Of a stretch of DNA of 64,000 bases, positions 52,201 to 61,589 are shown in pieces. Position numbers and translations under genes: made by a program. Each line of letters starts with the position of its first letter. Position 1 is the stretch's first letter. Origin of the DNA: Myroides oncorhynchi (GTDB lineage: Bacteria > Bacteroidota > Bacteroidia > Flavobacteriales > Flavobacteriaceae); the NCBI RefSeq assembly GCF_020905415.1, contig NZ_JAJJMP010000001.1, positions 2,677,501-2,741,500 on the forward strand, read 5' to 3'. The notes beneath the pieces are model-generated. The model worked only from the letters and a program-made list of their open reading frames with translations, was not told where the DNA came from and did no database searches.

Positions 52201-53734
52201 AGAGGATGCTGCTTTAGATTTGACAGAGAGACAATTTATTTTCCGTAAAGTACGCATACTAGATACTAAGTATAAAACTGAAGGAATTATAGATGGAGAT
52301 ATTTCTCATAAGATGTTTAATGATTGGGCGTTAAATTTATCTTTATCATCTGCTAATTTATTAGCATTAGACACTCAGTACGAAGAAGGAAGTATTTATT
52401 ATGGGACAGCGTTTATCAATGGAATGGCTAAGTTAAACGGACCAGTCGAAATGTTGTCTATTAGTATTAACGCGACATCTAATAAAGGTACTGCTATTAA
52501 AATCCCTTTAAAAGAGGCTCAGGGTACTGGAGAGAATAATTTTATTTATTTCTTAACTCCCCTAGAAAAAGCTTTGCGATTAAAAGGAAAAGATTACGAT
52601 GCCTATAAATATAGAAATAGTGGGATAGAATTAGACTTCGAGTTTATTTTGACACCAGATGCTTTGATCGAAATCATTTTAGATAGAGAGTCAGGGCATG
52701 CTATGCGTGGACGTGGCGCAGGATTCATCACTATGGAGATTAATACTTTGGGTAAATTTAATATGTGGGGTGATTTCCAAGCTTATGAAGGGGAGTATAA
52801 TTTTAGATATGGAGGATTGATTGATAAGAAGTTTGTTGTGAAGAAGTATGGAACCATTAGATGGGATGGAGATCCTATGAATGCAATACTAGACTTACAG
52901 GCAATCTATCACACTGATGCTAACCCAAGTGTTATTGTAGATAATTCAATAATAAATAGAAAAGTGCCTACTGATGTTGCCATTGTTTTAAACGGAAGTT
53001 TAAGTAGTCCAGAGGTAGACTTTGAGATAAACTTCCCTACAGTAAGTTCAGTTGTTAAATCAGAGTTAGATTATAAATTAAGTGATAGAGATACTCGTGA
53101 ACGTCAAGCGATGGCTTTATTGGCTACGGGTGCTTTCTTTTCTTCAGATAACTCTTCGTCTACTCTAGCAGGAAGTTTGTTTGAGCGTGCAAGTAGTATT
53201 TTTGATGATTTGTTCTCTGATGAGGATGATAAATTTAAAGTAGGTTTAAACTATGCTCAAGGAGAGCGTAACCCATATACACAAACAGAAGGGCGTGTAG
53301 GAGTAACTTTTTCGACTAAGGTTAATGATCGTATTTCTGTCAATGGTAAACTAGGGGTGCCAGTAGGAGGAGTGGAGCAATCTGTTATTGTTGGTGACGT
53401 AGAAGTTTTACTGCGTTTAAATGAATCAGGTTCTTTAAGTGCCAGAGTATTTAATCGCGAAAATGATATAAATTATATAGGTGAGGGAATTGGATATACA
53501 CAAGGTGTAGGATTGTCATATGAGGTGGATTTTGATACTTTTAAGGAATTACTTTCAAAAATATTAAATAAAGCTGACGATAAACAAGGACAAAAAAACA
53601 ACAAAAAGCAACAAGAAAATAATCGATCAGAAGAGTTGCCAGACTCTGATTTTAATAGGGATTTTATCAAATTTTACGAAACAAGAAGGAAGTCTTCAGG
53701 CCCTTCTACAGACACTTATAATTTAACAAAATAA
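49274..53734 (+). CDS. tamB: TamB-like translocation/assembly protein
   Basis: A large envelope protein of the AsmA/TamB type, thought to bridge inner and outer membranes and move lipids or help insert barrels. From the GTG at 49274 it is 1486 residues with an N-terminal membrane segment, then long beta-helical repeats. The C-terminal DUF490/TamB domain has GHAMRGRGAGFITMEIN, GDFQAYEGEYNFRYGGLIDK and later MALLATGAFFS. In frame, 47 bases of basic sequence (KKFNKILFRL) precede the GTG, up to a TAA at 49223, so the true start may be a rarer codon a little upstream. Single gene. Confidence 0.9.
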   Translation: MFALIIIIMGALTLPGVQTFLAQKAVEKINNEFGTQLGIERLGVTIFGQITLNEVTAKDNHNTNFIEIKAFTTSILDFNELINGRLYFGKADVDGLYLRIHKYKGEELTTLDHFINAFDDGKEGQGKFRLKSSSVTIKDTHLIISDDEAATPVAIDFRDINAQIKDFFIKGPNIYANVIKSSFKDNWGMGVTNLSGNFEHTKTSITMDKLDLQTTKSAIEGDLKFTYSLGDMKYFTDKVKWDFKIRKGALNSSDLNTFTGIFAQNKMVYVTGHIDGVMNDFYMKNVNLVDPNMSNIIGLFHFKNVFDQDKPFWMNADVDRLYITRDNIVGLMPDLLGALLPVELSSLGTVDLSGNIEMTKRTLKTNVDVLTSIGKGRGLIEIENLDNPNLAAYKGNIVLDKFDIGELIKDNNFGVSSLDLEIDGVGFNQKSLNTTIKGDVFSFVFAKYKYTNIAVDGLMKMPYYRGLLHSEDPNLKLDFNGVIDLSSKVKNYDFVAQIDYADFYALNLVNDTLSKFKGEFEFKATGNTLDDLAGTFTMRNTEYVNSKDTYVFTNFTLNSIFNEQRERHISFSSEQAIDGYVKGKFLFKDLRALFTNALGSLYTNYSPYKIKEDQYLDFDITVHNRLIEVFLPQLTVSASTHVEGNIDNDNNVFKLNFSSPSIGIEDFNFYNILLDVNNSNPLYNAYVSVDSMKSKFYKVSDFNLLNVTHNDTLFVRSEFKGGVSGRDKFNLNLYHTINDDNLSVVGFKKSDVFFKDFLWSINEKDDKKNNIVFNKKLEDFTINDLSLSHNGQEVNLKGAVRDSTYKHFDLEFKQVDLAKFTPDLNNLDFAGNIDGEVHFSQIKDVFQPNVNIGIQDLAINKVRLGNLALNVDGDERLRKFNVRSNITDNDIERFYLNGDLDIVNKQMQLNLESGFKDFEVKPIEPLLASIVSNVRGTMSGKINIQGTAKKPEVNGRLHLNKAGMKSKFTGVDYNFEEDAALDLTERQFIFRKVRILDTKYKTEGIIDGDISHKMFNDWALNLSLSSANLLALDTQYEEGSIYYGTAFINGMAKLNGPVEMLSISINATSNKGTAIKIPLKEAQGTGENNFIYFLTPLEKALRLKGKDYDAYKYRNSGIELDFEFILTPDALIEIILDRESGHAMRGRGAGFITMEINTLGKFNMWGDFQAYEGEYNFRYGGLIDKKFVVKKYGTIRWDGDPMNAILDLQAIYHTDANPSVIVDNSIINRKVPTDVAIVLNGSLSSPEVDFEINFPTVSSVVKSELDYKLSDRDTRERQAMALLATGAFFSSDNSSSTLAGSLFERASSIFDDLFSDEDDKFKVGLNYAQGERNPYTQTEGRVGVTFSTKVNDRISVNGKLGVPVGGVEQSVIVGDVEVLLRLNESGSLSARVFNRENDINYIGEGIGYTQGVGLSYEVDFDTFKELLSKILNKADDKQGQKNNKKQQENNRSEELPDSDFNRDFIKFYETRRKSSGPSTDTYNLTK

Positions 53735-53755
53735 GAACAATAATTAGAGAGTCTA

Positions 53756-53789
53756 TTTTTGTTAAAATGGTCTAATATTCGTAAATTTA
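53756..53789 (+). promoter_or_regulatory. Promoter of pfkA
   Basis: TTTTTG at 53756-53761 is followed after 20 bases by TAAATTTA at 53782-53789, close to the TAnnTTTG consensus. It lies 16 bases before the pfkA start and is likely to drive the pfkA-gap-kinase-mgsA run. Confidence 0.5.
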
Positions 53790-53805
53790 CTCAAAACGAT
53801 AAAAT

Positions 53806-54792
53806 ATGAGTAAGGCGATTAAAAAAATCGGTGTCTTGACTTCTGGAGGAGATGCTCCAGGGATGAATGCAGCAATTAGAGCAATTGTTCGTACTTGTTC
53901 TTACCACAATGTAATGTGTGTTGGTATATTTAGGGGATTTCAAGGGTTGGTAGAAGGAGATTTTGAAGTACTAGGTCCTCGTGATGTAAACTATATCATT
54001 AACAAGGGAGGTACTATCCTAAAAACTGCACGTTGTGTTGCTTTTCGAACAGAGGAAGGCCGTAGAACATCTTATGAAAACTTAAAGAAAGCAGAGATAG
54101 ATGCACTTATAGTAATAGGTGGTGATGGTAGTTTCACAGGTGCAATGGTTCTAAGTAAAGAATATGATATTCCTGTAATGGGGATTCCAGGTACCATAGA
54201 TAATGATATTCACGGGACAAGCCATACTATTGGATTTGATACAGCGCTAAATACAGTTGTAGATGCTGTGGATAAGATAAGAGATACTGCAAGTTCTCAT
54301 AAACGACTATTCTTTGTAGAAGTAATGGGGAGAGATGCTGGACATATCGCTTTAAATGCTGGTATAGGTGCTGGTGCAGAAGAAATTCTTATCCCTGAAG
54401 AAAATATGGGGATGGAACGATTATTAGAATCCCTTAAGAAAAGTAAAAAATCAGGAAAATCATCAAGTATTGTCATCGTTGCTGAAGGAGAAAAATTAGG
54501 TAAGAATGTATTCGAAATAGGAGAGTATGTAGAGACTAATTTACCTGAATATGAAGTACGTGTATCTGTCTTAGGACATATGCAAAGAGGAGGAGCTCCT
54601 TCTTGTTTTGACAGGGTATTAGCTAGCCGACTTAGTGTTAAGGCTGTTGAGACTCTCCTAGAAGGTGGAAGTAATTATATGGTAGGGTTAATTAATGACC
54701 AAGTAGCTTTAACTCCATTAGAACAAGCTGTAAAAGGGCATTCTCCTATTGATCAGGATCTTTTAAGAGTTTCTGATATCATAACAATTTAA
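53806..54792 (+). CDS. pfkA: ATP-dependent 6-phosphofructokinase
   Basis: Commits glucose to glycolysis by phosphorylating fructose 6-phosphate. It is 328 residues and full length. It shows VLTSGGDAPGMNAAIR, GGDGSFTGA near residue 104, PGTIDNDIHGT near 133 and VEVMGRDAGHIAL near 173. It is the first of four plus-strand genes with short gaps: pfkA, gap (23 bases), a kinase-like ATPase and mgsA. Gly at the GGDGS second position is typical of ATP-using forms. Confidence 0.97.
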   Translation: MSKAIKKIGVLTSGGDAPGMNAAIRAIVRTCSYHNVMCVGIFRGFQGLVEGDFEVLGPRDVNYIINKGGTILKTARCVAFRTEEGRRTSYENLKKAEIDALIVIGGDGSFTGAMVLSKEYDIPVMGIPGTIDNDIHGTSHTIGFDTALNTVVDAVDKIRDTASSHKRLFFVEVMGRDAGHIALNAGIGAGAEEILIPEENMGMERLLESLKKSKKSGKSSSIVIVAEGEKLGKNVFEIGEYVETNLPEYEVRVSVLGHMQRGGAPSCFDRVLASRLSVKAVETLLEGGSNYMVGLINDQVALTPLEQAVKGHSPIDQDLLRVSDIITI

Positions 54793-54803
54793 AGAAATAA
54801 TAA

Positions 54804-55817
<1,014 letters not shown>

Positions 55818-55830
55818 TAAAAAGGTTTGA

Positions 55831-56676
55831 ATGAAAATAATTGTCGATAGTGGTTCAACTAAGGCAGATTGGATTTTCTTTGACCAAAATAATAATGTTA
55901 TAACTTCGGTGACTAGCCTTGGGCTAAATCCCGAAGTTATTACTTTAGAAGAGTTCTTTACCCGTGTTAATACAGTGCCAGATATCTGTAAGAATAAAGA
56001 CGAGGTTAAAGAACTTTATTTTTATGGCTCAGGATGCGGATCTGATCGCACAAAGAATATCGTAAAAAAATTCGCAGAAGAATATTTTACCAATTGTCTT
56101 AATATTAATGTTCACGAAGATACGTATGCAGCCGTTTATGCTACAGTAGGTAGGGGCGAATCAGGTATTGTTTGTATAAATGGTACAGGGTCTAATGTTT
56201 CTTATTTTGATGGTGTCAAAGTGCACCAGCGTGTACAGTCTCTCGGTTTTATGGCTATGGATGACTGTAGTGGTAGTGCATTAGGAAGAATAATGCTTAA
56301 GAGTTTGTTTTTAAATATGATGCCTGTAGACTTAGCTACTTCGTTTAAGAGTAAATATGACTTGGATGCAGATGTGGTAAAGTATAATTTTTATAAAAAA
56401 GAAAATCCTAATGCGTATATGGCATCATTTCTTCCTTTTTTAATAGAACATAAAGACAAACCTTTTTTTAAACAAATGATAAGAGAGCAAATAGCTTTCT
56501 TTGCTGATTATTATATTAAGAATCACCCAGAGTATAAAGAAGTTCTTGTTCACTTTGTGGGTTCTGTAGCTTATTTTTTACAAGACGATTTTAGAGAAGT
56601 GATGAGTGAGCATAATATTCAAGTTGGTAAAATAATACAAAAACCACTAGATGGTTTAATCGAATATCATAAATAA
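55831..56676 (+). CDS. BadF/BadG/BcrA-family ATPase, N-acetylglucosamine kinase-like
   Basis: A 281-residue ASKHA-fold protein. MKIIVDSGSTKADWIFFD is the phosphate-1 loop, GSGCGSDRTK follows near residue 66, and GIVCINGTGSNVSYFDG near 110 is the phosphate-2 loop. It is close to the N-acetylglucosamine kinases described in Bacteroidota and mammals, so it probably phosphorylates an amino sugar from peptidoglycan or chitin turnover. It lies in the glycolytic cluster, 13 bases after gap and 8 before mgsA, where its product could feed into fructose 6-phosphate. Confidence 0.82.
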   Translation: MKIIVDSGSTKADWIFFDQNNNVITSVTSLGLNPEVITLEEFFTRVNTVPDICKNKDEVKELYFYGSGCGSDRTKNIVKKFAEEYFTNCLNINVHEDTYAAVYATVGRGESGIVCINGTGSNVSYFDGVKVHQRVQSLGFMAMDDCSGSALGRIMLKSLFLNMMPVDLATSFKSKYDLDADVVKYNFYKKENPNAYMASFLPFLIEHKDKPFFKQMIREQIAFFADYYIKNHPEYKEVLVHFVGSVAYFLQDDFREVMSEHNIQVGKIIQKPLDGLIEYHK

Positions 56677-56684
56677 GATAAATT

Positions 56685-57071
56685 ATGGAAATAGCTATTG
56701 TAGCACATGATGCTAAGAAGAAAGAAATGCTGGAGTTTATCAAAAAAAATAGAACGATCTTGTCAGCAGATGGAATCCAATTAATTGCAACTGGTACAAC
56801 AGGGAGTATGGCTCAAGATGTGGGGTTTGAAGTTAGGAGAATGCTTTCAGGGCCTTTGGGAGGAGATGCTCAGATAGCTGGTCGTGTAGCAGAAGGAAAA
56901 ACAGAAATGGTTTTGTTTTTTAAAGATCCGTTAGGTAAGCATGCTCATGAACCAGATATTAATATGTTACTTCGTGTATGTGACGTTCATAATGTTCCTT
57001 TAGCTACAAATGAAGCATCTGCTCAATTGTTGTTAAACGCAATAAGTATTAAAGAAGTAGTAAAAGAATAA
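56685..57071 (+). CDS. mgsA: Methylglyoxal synthase
   Basis: Turns dihydroxyacetone phosphate into methylglyoxal, a phosphate-releasing bypass of lower glycolysis. It is 128 residues, shorter than the 152-residue E. coli form at the C-terminus. Conserved parts include ATGTTGSMAQ near 36, the active-site region GPLGGDAQIAGRVAEGK near 59, and DPLGKHAHEPDINMLLRVC. Placement after gap and pfkA fits a role in balancing phosphate and triose phosphates. A hairpin follows it. Confidence 0.95.
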   Translation: MEIAIVAHDAKKKEMLEFIKKNRTILSADGIQLIATGTTGSMAQDVGFEVRRMLSGPLGGDAQIAGRVAEGKTEMVLFFKDPLGKHAHEPDINMLLRVCDVHNVPLATNEASAQLLLNAISIKEVVKE

Positions 57072-57093
57072 AATTTTATTCTCAGATATAGAT

Positions 57094-57121
57094 AAGGTGC
57101 ATATTATTGCGCCTTTTTTTA
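57094..57121 (+). terminator. Terminator after mgsA
   Basis: Stem AAGGTGCA / TGCGCCTT (one wobble) followed by seven T, ending the glycolytic cluster. Confidence 0.75.
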
Positions 57122-57199
57122 TTGGTATTGTTTTTGATTTGTTAATGTGAGAGTTAGAATAAAAAGATTTAAATTAGTAGAAACAAAACTTGGTAAATT

Positions 57200-58255
57200 A
57201 TGAAAAAAATAAAAAGAGTCTTGACAGGAGCTGTAGTTTTAGGAGCATTTGTGTTGGGGACAGCTGACGCTGACGCATGTACTCGCGTTGTTTATAAAGG
57301 ACCTAATAATACTGTTATTACAGGTCGTTCTATGGACTGGAAAGAAGAAATCATGCCTAATATATGGGTGTTCCCTAGAGGAATGGAAAGAACAGGGGAA
57401 GTAGGTAAGGCATCTGTCAAATGGAAGTCAAAATATGGTAGTGTGACTACTTCAGCTTTTGATATTGCTACTACTGATGGAATGAACGAAAAAGGGTTGG
57501 TAGCCAATATTCTTTGGTTAGTAGAGTCTCAATATCCAGAATATAATCCTGATGGAACAGATAAAGGAATAAGTCTAGCAGCTTGGGCTCAGTATGTATT
57601 AGATAATTATGCTGATGTAAATGAAGCTGTGCTTGATTTGCAGAAAAATCCTTTAATAGTTGTAACTGCTAATACTCCTGGTCGTACTACGTTAGCTACA
57701 GTTCACTTGACTATTTCTGATGCTAAAGGGGATAATGCTATTTTTGAGTTTATAGATGGCAAACTTAAGATATATCACGATTCATCTTATACAGTAGTTA
57801 CTAACTCTCCTACGTATGATAAGCAATTGGCGATTAGAGATTATTGGAATTATTTGCCAGGAAATAAGGTGTTACCTGGTACAGGAAGATCAGAAGATCG
57901 TTTTGCTAGAGCTTCATATTATGCTACTGCAGTAGAGCAGAGTGCTGATGAACGTGTATCTGTAGGTGCGGTATTTAGTATTGTACGTAATGTATCTGTA
58001 CCTTATGGAGTACACATAGATGGCGAACCTAACTTATCTTCTACTAAGTGGAGAACCGTTTCTGATCAAAAGAACTTAGTTTATTATTACGAAGATCCGA
58101 TAGCTTTAACGCCAATGTGGTTAGATTTGAAAGCAATAGATTTTAGTGCTAATGCAGGTGTTAGAAAATTAGATGTATCTAAGAAACAACAACATGCTGG
58201 GCTAGTTAATAACAAACTAGAGAAAGCTAAAGCATTTCAGTTTTTAGGAATTTAG
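57200..58255 (+). CDS. Exported linear amide C-N hydrolase (choloylglycine hydrolase family)
   Basis: An Ntn hydrolase that cuts non-peptide amide bonds, 351 residues. The signal peptide ends TADADA, and Cys27 right after it is the likely N-terminal nucleophile, freed by signal cleavage. TRVVYKGPNNTVITGRSMDW follows, with Arg and Asp of the family site. MNEKGLVANILWL and later TNSPTYDKQL complete the fold. Substrates in the family include bile salts, penicillin V and N-acyl amides; the one here is unknown. It is a single periplasmic or secreted enzyme, 128 bases after mgsA. Confidence 0.88.
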   Translation: MKKIKRVLTGAVVLGAFVLGTADADACTRVVYKGPNNTVITGRSMDWKEEIMPNIWVFPRGMERTGEVGKASVKWKSKYGSVTTSAFDIATTDGMNEKGLVANILWLVESQYPEYNPDGTDKGISLAAWAQYVLDNYADVNEAVLDLQKNPLIVVTANTPGRTTLATVHLTISDAKGDNAIFEFIDGKLKIYHDSSYTVVTNSPTYDKQLAIRDYWNYLPGNKVLPGTGRSEDRFARASYYATAVEQSADERVSVGAVFSIVRNVSVPYGVHIDGEPNLSSTKWRTVSDQKNLVYYYEDPIALTPMWLDLKAIDFSANAGVRKLDVSKKQQHAGLVNNKLEKAKAFQFLGI

Positions 58256-58274
58256 TTGTATAATATATATAAAA

Positions 58275-58311
58275 GAGGCGTGATTATCTTTATGGTGATC
58301 ACGCCTTTTTT
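58275..58311. terminator. Bidirectional terminator between the amide hydrolase gene and ridA
   Basis: Stem AGGCGTGAT / ATCACGCCT with A- and T-rich flanks, between convergent genes. Confidence 0.75.
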
Positions 58312-58326
58312 ATTGTCATTCTATGT

Positions 58327-58707
58327 TTATTTAGAAGCAATCATTGAGATTTCAACGTTTACATTTCTAGGTAGTTTTACCACTTGAATACATTCTCTTG
58401 CTGGTGCAGTTTCTGCTGTAAAGAAATTTCCATAGACTTCATTTACTTTAGCAAAATCATTCATGTCTGTCAAGAATATAGTAGCTTTTACTACATTTTC
58501 AAAAGTCATATTAGCAGCTTCTAAAATAACTTTTAGGTTAGTCATTACTTGCTTTGCTTCATCTTCAATACCTGTTGTTACAAGTGTTTCTGTAGCTTGA
58601 TTAAAAGGGATTTGTCCTGAGATGAATAGTAAGTCTCCCGTCATAACAGAATGATTATATGGTCCAATAGGACTAGGTGCTTTGTCAGAGTTGATTATTT
58701 TTTTCAT
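58327..58707 (-). CDS. ridA: RidA-family reactive intermediate deaminase
   Basis: Hydrolyses 2-aminoacrylate and related enamines released by PLP enzymes, protecting the cell. It is 126 residues, the standard length. It has SDKAPSPIGPYNHSV near the start, FISGQIPFN near 29, and the C-terminal ARECIQVVKLPRNVNVEISMIA with the conserved Arg and Glu. It lies downstream of lptD, separated by 63 bases and a hairpin. Confidence 0.95.
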   Translation of the reverse strand: MKKIINSDKAPSPIGPYNHSVMTGDLLFISGQIPFNQATETLVTTGIEDEAKQVMTNLKVILEAANMTFENVVKATIFLTDMNDFAKVNEVYGNFFTAETAPARECIQVVKLPRNVNVEISMIASK

Positions 58708-58726
58708 GGTTTATGGTTTTAAATAA

Positions 58727-58757
58727 AAAGGAGGGGGTAAAATAATACTCCCTCCTC
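58727..58757 (-). terminator. Terminator of lptD
   Basis: GGAGGG / CCCTCC-type hairpin in a G/C-rich block, followed by five T on the minus strand. It separates lptD from ridA. Confidence 0.65.
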
Positions 58758-58770
58758 TGATATATAAATA

Positions 58771-61467
58771 TTATCTGTATAATTTGTCTGGAGCTTTTCG
58801 TTTTTCCCATTTAATATCGCTTAGCATTGAAGAGCGAATACCAATAAAGAATCCCCAGCTTGTATAGGTACCGATTGGAACCCAAGAGAAGTCCATTCGC
58901 CAGCTTTTAAGATCCCGTTCAAACCTCAATTGAGTAAAGGTAATTCCTTTTTGAACAAAGTCATATCCTGTAGAAAATCCAACTTTCCAGTTAGGTGTAA
59001 CTTCTATATTTCCAGACATCATGACAGAGTTATTGACTATTTCATTTTGCCTAGAGGAGTTGTTATATGTCATGGAGTAAGCAAAGGTTAAATCCCATGG
59101 GAGTTTTGCATTAAAGAAGCCACCAAAAGGTTTGTCTTCATCTTCATCTCCTAGTGTACTTTTTCTTTGATTACCTAAATCTACAGCTCTACCAAACAGG
59201 TCATCTGCACGACCACCATTATCTAAAGAGTTCTGGTTTTTCTTATCCTCAGTACCACCGAATAAAGCATCTTTACTAGACATTGACCAGTTTACCGTTA
59301 AGTTTGCACTTGTAAGACGGAATAGACTTCCACCATTGTTTATATTATAAGTATCTATTCGACGATTATTATTATCTAAGGCATAAGGGTCAAGTGTAGC
59401 TCCTAGGTTAATTTGCATCTTATCCTTAAATATAGCAGTACCTGCACTAACTCGAACTGGAGACCATTTTAATGAATCCGCAGACATATTATAGCTAGAA
59501 GAGAAGTTCAAACTATTTAATAGCATTAGTTTCTTAGGGTCACCTTTTTCATTTTCATCATCTCTGACTTTAGCTTCAAATGTATTACTTAAGTTAAACG
59601 ACATCATGTTAGAGTTATATCTGCCTGGGGCACCAAAGATACCATTTTGGAATCGAGTATAGTCCTGCATCGTTTGTCCTGTAGCATCTATTGCGTAAGT
59701 ATCGTAATACTGTTCAAAACTAGGAGTATAAGAGTAACCAACACTAGGACGCATTACGTGGCGTATAGCTTGTAATTTCTTATCTTCTCCAAAATTGAAA
59801 GTACCATATATAGTTGTACCAACACTTGCATTCGCGCTATAGGTTCTAAAGCTATCAAAGCCATTTACTCTTATATCATCTACTTTATTTGTTTGTGCAT
59901 TGTATTTTTTCTCTATTGTATTAAAGTACCATACTTCATTATAAGAAGCTCCTGCTGTAACTGAGAAGTGTTTAAATACTTTAAAGTTAGTAGCAATAGG
60001 AATACTATGTTGAAAAGCAGTGTTCAGACTATCGAACATTTCTCTTTTAAAGAAATAATCTTCATGAGTCTTAACGCGATTTTCACCACGTACAGAGTAA
60101 GATAGGTTTAAGTTCTTTATGATACCTTTTTTTGATCCATATTTAGGGGCAAAAGGGAATATACGGTCTACATTCACTTGTAGTGTAGGTAGAGTCATAT
60201 TGATCTCTTTTGTATTTGTAGACTGAGAGTGTGTTGCTGTAAGGGACATATTGACCTGTGGTACAGACTCAAACGTTCTTTGGTAACTAACAGACGAACT
60301 CATCGTATTATTTAGAGAAGAACCTACGTTGTAGGTATTATTTGTTTGTCTAAAATATTGGCTACTACCTAAGTTCACAGAAGCCGAAAACCTTGAGTTA
60401 GGATTTGCTTTTCCGTCTTGGCTGTGATTCCATTGGATATTATATAGTTTACTAGATGAATAGTCAGGTAATCCTTTTTCAGAAAAAATATTATTTTCAT
60501 AGCGAAGTAATACTCTACCATTGTATTTGTATCTTTCTGCATAAGAGCTGCTTAATCGAAGTCCCCAACTTCCATTAGTATAGTAATCACCTAATAGATT
60601 TAAATCCATTTTATCACTAATGGCAAAGTAGTATCCACCATTTTGGATATAGTAACCTTGTTGGTTAGTATCTCCAAAGCTAGGAATGATAAATCCTGAT
60701 TCAGCTTTCTCTGACATGGGGAAAAATGCAAATGGCAAACCAAGAGGAGTCGGTACATCTGCTATAACCATATTAGTTACTCCTGTAACTACCTTTTTAC
60801 CAGGAACTAGTTTTACTTTATTAGTTTTGAAGTAGTATTCGGGATCATCTAAGTCTTTCGCAGTAGTAAAGATTACATCCTTCATAAAGTAAACAGAGTC
60901 ATTTTCTTTTTTACTTACTTGAGCTTTGATTCTAAATTCTCCTTGAGAAGTACGAGATTTAAATACAAGTGCTTTCTTGGTTTTAGTATTAAATCGAATA
61001 GAATCAGGTTCTACTATTTGGCTACCTTGTTTAAAAACGGGATATTGTGACATGTTTCCAACACTATCTTTAATCCCACCAGCATAGATTTCATTCTTTT
61101 CATAATTAAAAATTATTTTACCAGCTTTAAGTTCATAATCTTGGTAACGTATTTCAGCTTCATTATATAAGGTTATCTCTTTTTTGGCTAAGTTTAAAGA
61201 CTCGTAATCTGTTGCTTTTCTGTAAACCATGTCCTCTAACAAAGGTTTTGGTTTTAAAGCTAGTGTGTCTTTAGGTTTTTTTAAAGAGTCTGTTTGAGGC
61301 ATAGAAGACTTCTCTATAGTATCTTTTGTTGATAATATGGAGTCTTTTTTTTGTGTAGTATTTACAGCAGTAAATTTTTTATCGTAGTCTTGTGCTATAC
61401 TTTTTTGTGTTAAAGTAGCTCCAAGAACAGATAAAATGAAAACGATATTAAAAATATTTGTTCGCAA
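58771..61467 (-). CDS. lptD: LptD-like lipopolysaccharide assembly protein
   Basis: Outer-membrane protein that places lipopolysaccharide in the outer leaflet. It is 898 residues with a signal peptide (about 1-25) and a linker of Lys and Asp. The periplasmic jellyroll spans about 80-250, with YRKATDYESLNLAKKEITLY and later TNMVIADVPTPLGLPFAFFP. The barrel follows, with the SGFIIPSFGDT turn near 260. The end WGFFIGIRSSMLSDIKWEKR is unlike that of E. coli LptD, which is usual in Bacteroidota. It is divergent from the amidase gene. Confidence 0.9.
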   Translation of the reverse strand: MRTNIFNIVFILSVLGATLTQKSIAQDYDKKFTAVNTTQKKDSILSTKDTIEKSSMPQTDSLKKPKDTLALKPKPLLEDMVYRKATDYESLNLAKKEITLYNEAEIRYQDYELKAGKIIFNYEKNEIYAGGIKDSVGNMSQYPVFKQGSQIVEPDSIRFNTKTKKALVFKSRTSQGEFRIKAQVSKKENDSVYFMKDVIFTTAKDLDDPEYYFKTNKVKLVPGKKVVTGVTNMVIADVPTPLGLPFAFFPMSEKAESGFIIPSFGDTNQQGYYIQNGGYYFAISDKMDLNLLGDYYTNGSWGLRLSSSYAERYKYNGRVLLRYENNIFSEKGLPDYSSSKLYNIQWNHSQDGKANPNSRFSASVNLGSSQYFRQTNNTYNVGSSLNNTMSSSVSYQRTFESVPQVNMSLTATHSQSTNTKEINMTLPTLQVNVDRIFPFAPKYGSKKGIIKNLNLSYSVRGENRVKTHEDYFFKREMFDSLNTAFQHSIPIATNFKVFKHFSVTAGASYNEVWYFNTIEKKYNAQTNKVDDIRVNGFDSFRTYSANASVGTTIYGTFNFGEDKKLQAIRHVMRPSVGYSYTPSFEQYYDTYAIDATGQTMQDYTRFQNGIFGAPGRYNSNMMSFNLSNTFEAKVRDDENEKGDPKKLMLLNSLNFSSSYNMSADSLKWSPVRVSAGTAIFKDKMQINLGATLDPYALDNNNRRIDTYNINNGGSLFRLTSANLTVNWSMSSKDALFGGTEDKKNQNSLDNGGRADDLFGRAVDLGNQRKSTLGDEDEDKPFGGFFNAKLPWDLTFAYSMTYNNSSRQNEIVNNSVMMSGNIEVTPNWKVGFSTGYDFVQKGITFTQLRFERDLKSWRMDFSWVPIGTYTSWGFFIGIRSSMLSDIKWEKRKAPDKLYR

Positions 61468-61589
61468 ACCTATATATATGCTATTTTTGTAAAATTAAGC
61501 GCGTTGTTTTTAACGTGTCAAACTTACATATATTTTTTCTGAAAAATGTATTTTTATTTAAATTATAAAACATTATAAACATCTTTTTT

